Source of the DNA: MWBF01 sp964614645
Lineage (GTDB): Bacteria > Chloroflexota > Anaerolineae > CG2-30-64-16
Direction of reading: 5' to 3'
DNA: 40,553 bases
Assembly (NCBI GenBank): GCA_964614645.1
Contig: CAZTMA010000032.1
Location: 1-40,553, forward strand
Positions 7,890 to 14,845 of this stretch are shown one piece after another; position 1 is the first letter of the stretch, and each line of letters starts with the position of its first letter. The notes under the pieces were generated by a model, which was given only the letters and a program-made list of their open reading frames with translations, was not told the origin of the DNA and searched no databases. The position numbers and the translations under genes are program-made.

Positions 7890-8445
7890 TCCGCATCAAC
7901 TGGTCGTTGACATCCTCCAAGTCGAACTCCTCGGGGTCGAAGCTGCCGCCGATCCATTCCAGCATCTCGTCGTGTTCGGGGTGCTCTGGGTCGCGGATGG
8001 CTTCCAGGAAGTCCGGGTAGCTCCAGACGCCGCCGACATCTTCCGGTGGACAGGCGCGCTTCCCGGTAAGGCAGCGCGGATAGTGCATACTGGATTCTGG
8101 CGGTAGCACCTTCTCGACTTCCAGCACGTGGTCCCAGGAGTCCCCGAAGTCATACTCATAGCGGAACTTGAACTTTTCGCCGGTGACGAATTGCTTTAGC
8201 TTCACATTCCGGTCGCTGCGTATGCCCAAGTCAGGATCAGGTTGCCCGTACTCCATGTTGCCGATCCGGAAGGCATGCATGTGGTAGTCGTCCCAACCCA
8301 TGACGATCTGCAGGATCGTATGCAACCGGGAGAGGGTAATATCATCCCGCACCTGGATGCGCCGCCAGATGGGTGGTCTGATGCTATTCAGCGTGACCTT
8401 GATTTGATAGATGTTCGACGGTGGACGTAGGGTTTGACCAGGCAT
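7882..8445 (-). CDS. Plasmid pRiA4b ORF-3 / IS1096 TnpR-like family protein
   Basis: The 187-aa protein shows the hallmarks of the pRiA4b ORF-3-like family: IYQIKVTLNSIRPPIWRRIQ at the N-terminus, LHTILQIVMGWDDYHMHAF, then FRYEYDFGDSWDHVLEVEKV, and a Cys-bearing segment (RCLTGKRACPPEDVGGVWSY) ending in an acidic tail with FDPEEFD. The family is widespread on chromosomes and plasmids and its biochemical role is not established; the old resolvase-like label should not be taken as function. The start is ATG 8445, with GAGGAG 7 nt upstream. It follows the 223-aa gene by 4 bp, as the last gene of a three-gene set. Confidence 0.88.
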   Translation of the reverse strand: MPGQTLRPPSNIYQIKVTLNSIRPPIWRRIQVRDDITLSRLHTILQIVMGWDDYHMHAFRIGNMEYGQPDPDLGIRSDRNVKLKQFVTGEKFKFRYEYDFGDSWDHVLEVEKVLPPESSMHYPRCLTGKRACPPEDVGGVWSYPDFLEAIRDPEHPEHDEMLEWIGGSFDPEEFDLEDVNDQLMRIK

Positions 8446-8449
8446 GATC

Positions 8450-9121
8450 TTACTCCTCGAATTCCTCGAAATCATCTGACAGACGATCAAACTCGGGGGG
8501 GCCGAGCTGTGCAATGTAGTCGAAATTGCCCTCGCCTGCAGTGCGCATCAACTGCCGGATGATGGCTTGTACATTGTCATGCGGGCCGTTTATGAAGAGC
8601 GGCTTACCGTCTTTGCCGAACTCGATCTGGCCGGTCACGGGATAAGCGTCAGGTGGGTCGAGCACGAGCTGGGCCTGCTTGAAGTCGGTATCCGGTCGAA
8701 AGCCCCAGCGCGCGGCGTACTCGATGCCCCCATAGATGAGTTCGTGCGCCAAGGCAGGAGCTAGCTGGATCGGCGTGACCCCCAGCATCATCTTCGGTAG
8801 ATACTCGTTCATGAACTGGGAATGAGGCACGTCCACGTTGAAGTAGCATGTCTTGACACCGAGACAGTAATAGTCAACCAGGAACGTTCCGAAGACTACA
8901 AGGCCATCTGGCTGGCGGCGCGCGACGGTCACCACTGCGAGGCCGTTCGCGTTCCAGTTTGAGGGCGCCCAGCAGCCCAGCAGAGGATAGCTGCGTGCCT
9001 GCTTGAGTATGCTGAGCGCGGGGCTGACCTGTGTCATGGCGCGCGCGGCCTTCTGTGCTGTCTTGCGTTCCGTTCGACGGGCAAGTGCTTTCTGCTGCTT
9101 CTTCTTGTCGCCCTTCTTCAC
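8450..9121 (-). CDS. Uncharacterised 223-aa protein partnered with a pRiA4b-type protein
   Basis: No named family is recognised. The N-terminus is very basic (MKKGDKKKQQKALARRTERK), suggesting nucleic-acid or ribosome contact. The core contains LLGCWAPSNWNANGLAVVTV, DGLVVFGTFLVDYYCLGVKT and ELIYGGIEYAARWGFRPDTD, and the C-terminus is strongly acidic (DDFEEFEE). The core reads like a compact globular alpha/beta domain, and no catalytic signature can be named. The start is GTG 9121 with AGGAGGAGG about 7 nt upstream. It lies 16 bp after the AlkZ-related gene and 4 bp before the pRiA4b-type gene, so all three are probably co-expressed. Conservation of this pairing elsewhere would be the strongest clue to function. 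Confidence 0.8.
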   Translation of the reverse strand: MKKGDKKKQQKALARRTERKTAQKAARAMTQVSPALSILKQARSYPLLGCWAPSNWNANGLAVVTVARRQPDGLVVFGTFLVDYYCLGVKTCYFNVDVPHSQFMNEYLPKMMLGVTPIQLAPALAHELIYGGIEYAARWGFRPDTDFKQAQLVLDPPDAYPVTGQIEFGKDGKPLFINGPHDNVQAIIRQLMRTAGEGNFDYIAQLGPPEFDRLSDDFEEFEE

Positions 9122-9137
9122 CGTCTGCCTCCTCCTG

Positions 9138-10001
9138 TCAGGTCTCCAGCAGCTCCGCCAGCGTCCACCACTCGCCCGGAGTCGCCTCGTAGCGGATGCC
9201 GGGGCGGGCTACGCCGGATGTCTCGAGCGCAGCCAGCGCCGCTGTAACATCCGCCTTGGGCCAGCCGAATAACATCTCCACCTGCCGCGCCTGGGCCGCG
9301 CCGACCGACCGCAGATACAGCTCGACCAGGTGCGTGCGCGCGGCAGCCTGGCGGATGGGTCGCGCCTGTTCCGCCAGATTCGGGTAGTGGCGGTGCGTCA
9401 GCTCGTAGATGAAGGCGTACTTCCAAGCCCCCACCTGCGCGACCCCGATGGGCAGGAGCTTGAAGTCCGCCTGGAGCGTGAGCATCGCGCGGTTGAACGA
9501 CGCGTCGCTCTCGCGCGTCGTCATGCGCGCGGCCCGGCGCAGCGATGGGCTGTCCAACGGCCCCCCACTCAACAGTGCCTCATAGATCGTCTTGGCTTCG
9601 TGGCTCAGACGACCCTCCCGGTATTGCTGCAGGTAGTCCTCTTCGGGCGCACCGTAATTCTCCGACAGCGCGTAGAAGAAGGGCAGGGCATCGTGCGCGA
9701 TGAAGGTGGACTTCTTGCGCAGGACCTTCGCATAGTACCATACCCGCGCACCGAGAAGCTCGTCCTTCCAGCCCCACGTCACGTGGCCGGGATCATCGTG
9801 CGCGTCGGGTACGGGGCGGTCACCGGCCACTGCGGCCCACAGGCTCGGAAGCTCGGTTCCCTTCACAGGCCAGAAGAACATGAACTGGCGCTCGTTAACA
9901 AACGTAATGGCCTGCTTCTTGGTGTGTAAGAGCAGGTCCGGCGACAGGCGGTAGGTCCGGCGGCGATATTCGGTGATACGGTCAAATGAAGGCAGGGTCA
10001 T
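9138..10001 (-). CDS. Winged-helix DNA-binding protein, AlkZ-related
   Basis: The 287-aa protein resembles the AlkZ-related winged-helix group (HTH_42-like), whose characterised members include DNA glycosylases that unhook alkylated or crosslinked bases. Supporting segments are ITEYRRRTYRLSPD at the start, TWGWKDELLGARVWYYAKVL and a C-terminal winged-helix part (RTHLVELYLRSVGAAQARQV with EMLFGWPKADVTAALAALE). The catalytic Gln motif of AlkZ cannot be located with confidence, so enzyme activity is unproven. ATG 10001 gives the expected N-terminus but has no Shine-Dalgarno. It is the first gene of the three-gene set that continues with the 223-aa and pRiA4b-type genes. Confidence 0.72.
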   Translation of the reverse strand: MTLPSFDRITEYRRRTYRLSPDLLLHTKKQAITFVNERQFMFFWPVKGTELPSLWAAVAGDRPVPDAHDDPGHVTWGWKDELLGARVWYYAKVLRKKSTFIAHDALPFFYALSENYGAPEEDYLQQYREGRLSHEAKTIYEALLSGGPLDSPSLRRAARMTTRESDASFNRAMLTLQADFKLLPIGVAQVGAWKYAFIYELTHRHYPNLAEQARPIRQAAARTHLVELYLRSVGAAQARQVEMLFGWPKADVTAALAALETSGVARPGIRYEATPGEWWTLAELLET

Positions 10002-10078
10002 GGTTGTGGTGTCAACTATCAATGCGGCTGTGGAGTGAAGCATCCTCAGATGCAGAACGGCACGGGGATCGTCCCGCA

Positions 10079-10117
10079 AAATCCACAGGGGCGAGCGGCA
10101 CTCGCCCCTGTGGATTT
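10079..10117. repeat. Palindromic repeat / terminator hairpin after the aldo-keto reductase gene
   Basis: A perfect 17-bp inverted repeat (10079-10095 with 10101-10117) surrounds a 5-nt loop, with core GGGGCGAG-N5-CTCGCCCC. On the minus strand it lies 29 bp past the aldo/keto reductase stop and is followed by TTTT, so it should work as an intrinsic terminator. The same core occurs twice at 16119-16178, which points to a dispersed repeat. Confidence 0.75.
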
Positions 10118-10145
10118 GACCGGCAGTTGCTCCGCGAGTCGGATG

Positions 10146-11111
10146 CTACTGCGGGCGGTTCTCAAGCACGGCTTCGATGCGATCCAGCACCTCGTCCGTC
10201 ATCTTCGGCAGCACGTCGAGAGCCTTCATGTTCTCATGGACCTGCTCGGCGCGGCTCGCGCCGGTAATGACCGTGCTGACGTTCGGATTGGTGAGGCACC
10301 AGGCCAGTGCCATCTGCGCAGTCGTGCAGCCCAGCTCATCTGCGATGGGCTTCAGGTTTTTGACCTTCTCGATACGCTCCGGGGTGACCGCAGAGTTGCG
10401 CAGCCACTCGTAGCCCTGCAGCGAGGCGCGCGACCCTTCGGGGATGCCATCGTTGTACTTGCCGGTCAGCACGCCGGAGGCCAGCGGGCTCCAGATGGTC
10501 GTGCCATAGCCGAGGTCACGGTACAGCGGCGCGTATTCCTTCTCAAAGCGGTCGCGCCATAGCATGTTGTACTGCGGCTGCTCCATGCTCGGCGGGGTTA
10601 GCCCGTACTGCCGGGCGATGCCGTCGGCCGCCATGATCTCGGCTGCGCTCCACTCGGAGGTGCCCCAGTAGAACGCCTTGCCCTGCTTGATGACGATGTC
10701 CATTGCGCGGACGGTCTCTTCGATGGGCGTTTCGGGGTCGGGCCGGTGGCAGAAGACCAGGTCCACGTAATCCATCTGCAGCCGCCGGAGCGCGTTGTTG
10801 ACGCCTTCGATGACGTGCTTGTGCGACAGGCCGGTGTCGTTCGGGCCTTCGCCGCCCCAGAAAATCTTCGTGGAGACGACCACGCTCTCGCGGCGCCAGC
10901 CCAGCTTCTTGATGACGTTGCCCATCACGACTTCGGCGTTACCGGCCGCGTAGCCCTCGGCGTTATCGAAGAAGTTAACGCCGTGCTCGTAAGCGGCTGT
11001 CATGCACTGCTCAGCCGTATCCTCGCCGACCTGTCCGCCGTACGTTACCCATGCACCGAGTGAAAGCGCGCTCAACTTCAATCCAGCTTTGCCCATCCGA
11101 CGATATTCCAT
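10146..11111 (-). CDS. Aldo/keto reductase, Kv-beta-like (AKR6 type)
   Basis: This 321-aa NAD(P)H-dependent oxidoreductase has the TIM-barrel AKR fold. Visible are MEYRRMGKAGLKLSALSLGA at the start, the catalytic region NFFDNAEGYAAGNAEVVMG (Asp and Tyr), the Lys strand VVVSTKIFWGG, the His strand YVDLVFCHRPDP, and the cofactor segment TVITGASRAEQVHEN. Together with the GYGTTIWSPLASGVLTGKY strand these match voltage-gated K+ channel beta-subunit-like reductases, which act on small aldehydes or methylglyoxal. The natural substrate is not deducible. ATG 11111 has GGAGGG 9 nt upstream and a candidate promoter at 11165-11170. Confidence 0.93.
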   Translation of the reverse strand: MEYRRMGKAGLKLSALSLGAWVTYGGQVGEDTAEQCMTAAYEHGVNFFDNAEGYAAGNAEVVMGNVIKKLGWRRESVVVSTKIFWGGEGPNDTGLSHKHVIEGVNNALRRLQMDYVDLVFCHRPDPETPIEETVRAMDIVIKQGKAFYWGTSEWSAAEIMAADGIARQYGLTPPSMEQPQYNMLWRDRFEKEYAPLYRDLGYGTTIWSPLASGVLTGKYNDGIPEGSRASLQGYEWLRNSAVTPERIEKVKNLKPIADELGCTTAQMALAWCLTNPNVSTVITGASRAEQVHENMKALDVLPKMTDEVLDRIEAVLENRPQ

Positions 11112-11164
11112 GAACGATATCCCTCCATTTTTGTGTGAATATGCATTTACAAACCGATAGCGAC

Positions 11165-11170
11165 ATTATA
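11165..11170 (-). promoter_or_regulatory. Candidate -10 box for the aldo/keto reductase gene
   Basis: The minus strand reads CGTGTATAATGTCG, giving a consensus TATAAT about 54 nt upstream of ATG 11111. A good -35 box is lacking. The surrounding ACATCGTGTAtAATGTC is nearly identical to the element before the UroD-family gene at 16089-16105. Confidence 0.5.
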
Positions 11171-11198
11171 CACGATGTGCGGCGGAAGCCGGAAGATT

Positions 11199-12080
11199 CT
11201 AGCTTCCGACCTCCAGCCGGACCGCGTTGCCGGATGGATCGCGAACGAGCAGCGCGTCGTCCTGCGGCTCGACAAGGACGCCGGCTGTCTGCAGGCGCGT
11301 GCGTGCGGCCTCGATCGCGTTCATGTTGGGAAGCAGCAGCGTGAAGTGCTGCAGGCCTGCAGCATCCTGCGGCGGGGGCGGTGCGCCCGCGCTGGCCCAT
11401 GTGTTGATGCCCACGTGGTGATGATAGCCGCCGGCGGACATGAAGGCCGCCGACGCGCGGCCGAGGCCTTGCGCGACCGGTGGGAAACGCTGCATCAGGT
11501 CAAGCCCAAGACCGCGCGTATAGAAGTCCTCTGCCTCAGCGAGGTCGCGCACCTGCAGGTGGATGTGCCCCATGCGCGTGCCGCGGGGCAGCCCCTCCCA
11601 ATCGCCGGTCGATTCGGCCAGCACGCCTTCGGCGTCCAGTGATTCGGTTACCATCGCGAGCTCGCCATTCTCAAACGGCCACTCGGCTCTCGGACGGTCA
11701 CGGTAGATCTCGATGCCGTTGCCATCCGGGTCGGCCAGGTAGACCGCCTCGCTCACGCCGTGGTCCGATGCTCCCTGGATGGGGTAGCGCGTCTCCAGCA
11801 GCCGTCGCAAAGTCGCGCCCAGGCTGGCGCGATCCGGCGTCAGGATCGCGAAGTGATAGAGCCCGGTCGAGCGCGGCGGTCGGGGCCGGACTCCCGGCCC
11901 TGTGGAGAGTGCGACCAGTACGCGGCCGTCAAGACCGTACAGCGTCACCGCGGCTGCACTCGATGCTTGAGGTGGTGGCTGCAGTCCCAGCACATCGTGA
12001 TAGAATGCCAGGGCTTGGTCCATGTCAGCCACGCGCAGGTGGACCGGTCCCATCGACGTTTCTGCAGGTAGTTGGTTCAT
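11199..12080 (-). CDS. Two-domain glyoxalase-fold protein (CatE-type ring-cleaving dioxygenase family)
   Basis: The 293-aa protein contains two vicinal-oxygen-chelate domains, about residues 8-130 and 165-293. The first has GPVHLRVADMDQALAFYHDV with the metal His, FAILTPDR, and the DPDGNGIEIYRDRP strand carrying the metal Glu. The second repeats the pattern: MGHIHLQVRDLAEAEDFYTR, YHHHVGINTW and RDPSGNAVRLE. This order matches Bacillus CatE (catechol-2,3-dioxygenase-like) proteins. The family includes many members of unknown substrate, so dioxygenase activity is a family-level prediction. It lies 87 bp upstream of the aldo/keto reductase on the same strand. The start is ATG 12080. Confidence 0.88.
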   Translation of the reverse strand: MNQLPAETSMGPVHLRVADMDQALAFYHDVLGLQPPPQASSAAAVTLYGLDGRVLVALSTGPGVRPRPPRSTGLYHFAILTPDRASLGATLRRLLETRYPIQGASDHGVSEAVYLADPDGNGIEIYRDRPRAEWPFENGELAMVTESLDAEGVLAESTGDWEGLPRGTRMGHIHLQVRDLAEAEDFYTRGLGLDLMQRFPPVAQGLGRASAAFMSAGGYHHHVGINTWASAGAPPPPQDAAGLQHFTLLLPNMNAIEAARTRLQTAGVLVEPQDDALLVRDPSGNAVRLEVGS

Positions 12081-12199
12081 ACGTCCACAATCTCCATCCA
12101 GTTCAGTTTAGCGACTCTGTCTGATTTCTGCTGTTTGATGGCGTACAAAGTGGGGCATGTTTGGCCCTGCGCTGGCGATAAGTGCCGCGCAAGCGGTTA

Positions 12200-12208
12200 T
12201 GCTACAAT
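12200..12208 (+). promoter_or_regulatory. Extended -10 promoter for the MazG-like/asparaginase pair
   Basis: TGC followed by TACAAT (TGnTACAAT) lies about 30 nt upstream of the GTG start at 12238. No -35 match is seen, which fits an extended -10 promoter. Confidence 0.5.
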
Positions 12209-12237
12209 GGATCCCATGCCACAGGAGGGGGTGTGTC

Positions 12238-12633
12238 GTGATAGAACAACTGCGCATGCTGGAAGAGTTTCATCGCATCTTCGGCGCACACATGGAGACG
12301 GCGCCCACTGCGACTCTGTCGCCGGAGACCATCGCGCTGCGGGTCAGCCTCATCCAGGAGGAACTGAATGAGTACCGCGAGGCTGCGGAAGCGGGCGACC
12401 TGGTGGAGATTGCCGACGCGCTCAGTGATCTGATGTATGTTGTCCTGGGGACGTATGTTGCCCACGGCTTGCAGGACGTGGCCGAGGCGCTCTTTGCCGA
12501 GGTCCACCGCAGCAACATGAGCAAGCTGGACGCGGCAGGCGCAGTCATCTATCGGGCGGACGGCAAGGTGCTTAAGTCGGACCGCTGGACGCCGCCCGAC
12601 CTCGCGCCAATCCTCGAAGCCGCCGGGCCATGA
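12238..12633 (+). CDS. MazG-like all-alpha NTP pyrophosphohydrolase
   Basis: The 131-aa protein is a single MazG/PRA-PH-type helical domain. The acidic metal-binding signature is plain: EELNEYREAAEAGD followed by EIADALSDLMYVV. An N-terminal MLEEFHRIFGAHMETAPT resembles the group often labelled phosphoribosyl-ATP diphosphatase-like or Cof-like. It probably hydrolyses non-canonical or excess NTPs; the histidine-pathway enzyme HisE is less likely because no his genes are near. The start is GTG 12238 with AGGAGGGG 7 nt upstream. Its TGA overlaps the asparaginase ATG (12630), implying coupled translation. Confidence 0.85.
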   Translation: MIEQLRMLEEFHRIFGAHMETAPTATLSPETIALRVSLIQEELNEYREAAEAGDLVEIADALSDLMYVVLGTYVAHGLQDVAEALFAEVHRSNMSKLDAAGAVIYRADGKVLKSDRWTPPDLAPILEAAGP

Positions 12634-13643
12634 AGCGGCTATACATCGCGTATACGGGCGGCACCATCGGGATGCGGCGCACGGTGGAGGGGTACGCGCC
12701 TGCGCCGGGCTTCCTGGCTGAGCAGATGGCCGCGATGCCGGAGCTGGCCGACCCGGAGATGCCGGCCTACGACCTGCACGAGTACACGCCGCTGCTCGAC
12801 TCGTCCAACATGCAGCCGGCGGACTGGGTGCGCATTGGCCAGGATATCGTCGCACATTACGATGTGTATGATGGCTTCATCGTGTTGCATGGCACCGACA
12901 CGATGGCCTACACCGCATCGGCGCTGCCGTTCTTCCTGCGCGGTCTCGCCAAGCCTGTGATTGTCACCGGCTCGCAGATTCCGCTGGCCGAGGTGCGCAA
13001 CGATGCGCGCGCCAATCTCATCGCGTCCATGTGGATCGCCGCGCACGCGCCCGTTCCGGAGGTGTGCCTTTACTTCGGGAACAAGCTGCTGAGGGGCTGC
13101 CGGTCGACGAAGGTGGACGCCGACGGGCTGGACGCGTTCGATTCGCCAAACTACCCGCCGCTCGGCACGGTGGGCGTCAGCGTGGAGATCGAGCGCAGTC
13201 ACCTGGCCTTCCCCGACCCAGCCGGGCCGCTGGCCCCGGTCTGGCCGGTGACGCCGGCGACGGTGGGTGCATTCCGCCTGTTTCCCGGCCTGTCCCCCGA
13301 CCTGCTCGCCAATGTCCTCCAGCCGCCGCTCCAGGGACTGGCATTACTGGCCTTCGGTGTGGGCAATGGGCCGGATCGTGATGCACGGTTTCTCGCAGTC
13401 CTCGCAGAGGCGACCGCACGCGATGTGGTCATCGTCGCCATCACCCAATGCCTGCGAGGGAGCGTGTGCCTGAGCGAGTATGCGGCCGGGTCGGCGCTGG
13501 CCCGCGCGGGAGTCATCAGCGGGTTCGATTTGACCACCGAGGCGGCCCTGTGCAAGCTGTTCTTTCTGTTTGGCTGCGGCCTGTCGCCCGAGCAGGTGCG
13601 GCAGCGGATGGGCGAGAACCTGTGCGGGGAGCTCACTCGCTGA
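12630..13643 (+). CDS. ansA: L-asparaginase, type I (cytoplasmic)
   Basis: This 337-aa enzyme hydrolyses asparagine to aspartate and ammonia. The first catalytic motif is YTGGTIGM (nucleophile Thr12), and the second is LHGTDTMAYTASALPF (Thr89, Asp90). GSQIPLAEVRNDARANL contains the conserved substrate-loop Asp-Ala-Arg run. There is no signal peptide and the length and LRGCRSTKVDA segment suit the cytoplasmic, AnsA-like type I class. It is translationally coupled to the MazG-like gene and followed after 41 bp by two transporter genes. The class is certain; activity on glutamine is unknown. Confidence 0.95.
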   Translation: MKRLYIAYTGGTIGMRRTVEGYAPAPGFLAEQMAAMPELADPEMPAYDLHEYTPLLDSSNMQPADWVRIGQDIVAHYDVYDGFIVLHGTDTMAYTASALPFFLRGLAKPVIVTGSQIPLAEVRNDARANLIASMWIAAHAPVPEVCLYFGNKLLRGCRSTKVDADGLDAFDSPNYPPLGTVGVSVEIERSHLAFPDPAGPLAPVWPVTPATVGAFRLFPGLSPDLLANVLQPPLQGLALLAFGVGNGPDRDARFLAVLAEATARDVVIVAITQCLRGSVCLSEYAAGSALARAGVISGFDLTTEAALCKLFFLFGCGLSPEQVRQRMGENLCGELTR

Positions 13644-13684
13644 ACTTAACCACGGAATAAGCGGAAGCCTTCCTCAGACAGACC

Positions 13685-14845
13685 ATGCTGCGACGTTTTT
13701 CGCGATTTGTGCTCGTCATCCTGGTCATCGAATTCCTCGATGAATTCGTGTTCGGCGCGCGAGAGGCAGCCTGGCCGCTCATCCGCGATGACCTCGCGCT
13801 CTCCTACGCACAGATCGGCGTCCTGCTCAGCGTGCCCGGCCTTATCAGCAACTTGGTGGAACCAATCCTGGCGATTCTGGGCGACGTCTGGCGGCGCAAG
13901 GTCATCGTGTTGGGCGGCGGCGTCATGTTCACCCTGGCCCTGCTGCTCACCGCGCTCGCGCCGAGCTTCGCGGTGCTGCTGGTCGGGTTCATCCTGATGT
14001 ATCCCGCCTCGGGCGCATTCGTCAGCCTCTCGCAGGCGACGCTGATGGATCTGGAGCCGGAGCGCCGCGAACAAAACATGGCCCGATGGACGTTCGCCGG
14101 TTCGCTCGGCGTGGTGGGCGGCCCGCTGGCGCTGGCCGGTGCATCGCTGCTGGGCTGGGGCTGGCGCGGTACCTTCATCGGCATGGTCGGCCTGATGTTG
14201 CTTCTGACGGTTGTCAGCCGCCGGATGCCGTATCCCGACGGTGCGGGCCTTGAACGCCTGACGTTGACGCCGCTCAAGCAGGGGCTGCGGGATGCCGTGG
14301 TGCAATTGCGTCAGGGCCCGGTTCTGCGCTGGTTGGTGCTGCTGCAGTTCAGTGACCTGATGATGGATGTCCTGCTGGGCTTCCTTGCGCTCTACTTTGT
14401 GGACGTGGCGCGCACAACACCCGCTCAGGCAGGCATGGCCGTCGCCGTGTGGACCGGGGTGGGGCTGGCCGGTGACTTGCTGCTGATCCCCCTCCTGGAA
14501 CGGGTCAAGGGACTGAACTACCTGCGCATCAGCGCGGTGCTGGAATTGCTGCTGTTGCCGGCCATGCTGCTCGCCCCGAGCTATGAGCTGAAGTTGGTCA
14601 TTCTGGGTGCACTGGGATTCTTCAACTCAGGCTGGTACGCGATACTGCAGGCGCAGTTGTACGCCACGCTGCCCGGGCGCAGCGGGACCGCGCTGGCGGT
14701 GAACAACCTGGCCGGCCTCATCGGTTCGTTGATCCCGTTGGCGCTGGGCCTGGTCGCGCAAGGCTATGGGCTGACCGCGGTGATGTGGCTGCTGTTGGCT
14801 GGACCGGTGGCACTGCTCATCGGGCTGCCCCGCAGCAACCGCTGA
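13685..14845 (+). CDS. MFS transporter (first of a tandem pair)
   Basis: This 386-aa protein has about 12 transmembrane helices arranged as two six-helix halves, separated by a cytoplasmic loop near residues 178-210 (RRMPYPDGAGLERLTLTPLK). The loop after helix 2 carries GDVWRRKVIVLGG, the MFS motif-A position. It is a DHA1-like sugar/drug/metabolite exporter type by general shape, with no substrate motif recognised. ATG 13685 lacks a strong Shine-Dalgarno. Its TGA overlaps the next MFS start (TGATG at 14843-14847). The two carriers may act together or be diverged duplicates. Confidence 0.88.
   Translation: MLRRFSRFVLVILVIEFLDEFVFGAREAAWPLIRDDLALSYAQIGVLLSVPGLISNLVEPILAILGDVWRRKVIVLGGGVMFTLALLLTALAPSFAVLLVGFILMYPASGAFVSLSQATLMDLEPERREQNMARWTFAGSLGVVGGPLALAGASLLGWGWRGTFIGMVGLMLLLTVVSRRMPYPDGAGLERLTLTPLKQGLRDAVVQLRQGPVLRWLVLLQFSDLMMDVLLGFLALYFVDVARTTPAQAGMAVAVWTGVGLAGDLLLIPLLERVKGLNYLRISAVLELLLLPAMLLAPSYELKLVILGALGFFNSGWYAILQAQLYATLPGRSGTALAVNNLAGLIGSLIPLALGLVAQGYGLTAVMWLLLAGPVALLIGLPRSNR

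Noticed and set aside
7882..8445. pRiA4b ORF-3/TnpR-like protein as evidence of a transposon
   Set aside because: No terminal inverted repeats, transposase or target duplication are visible; the family is common on chromosomes.
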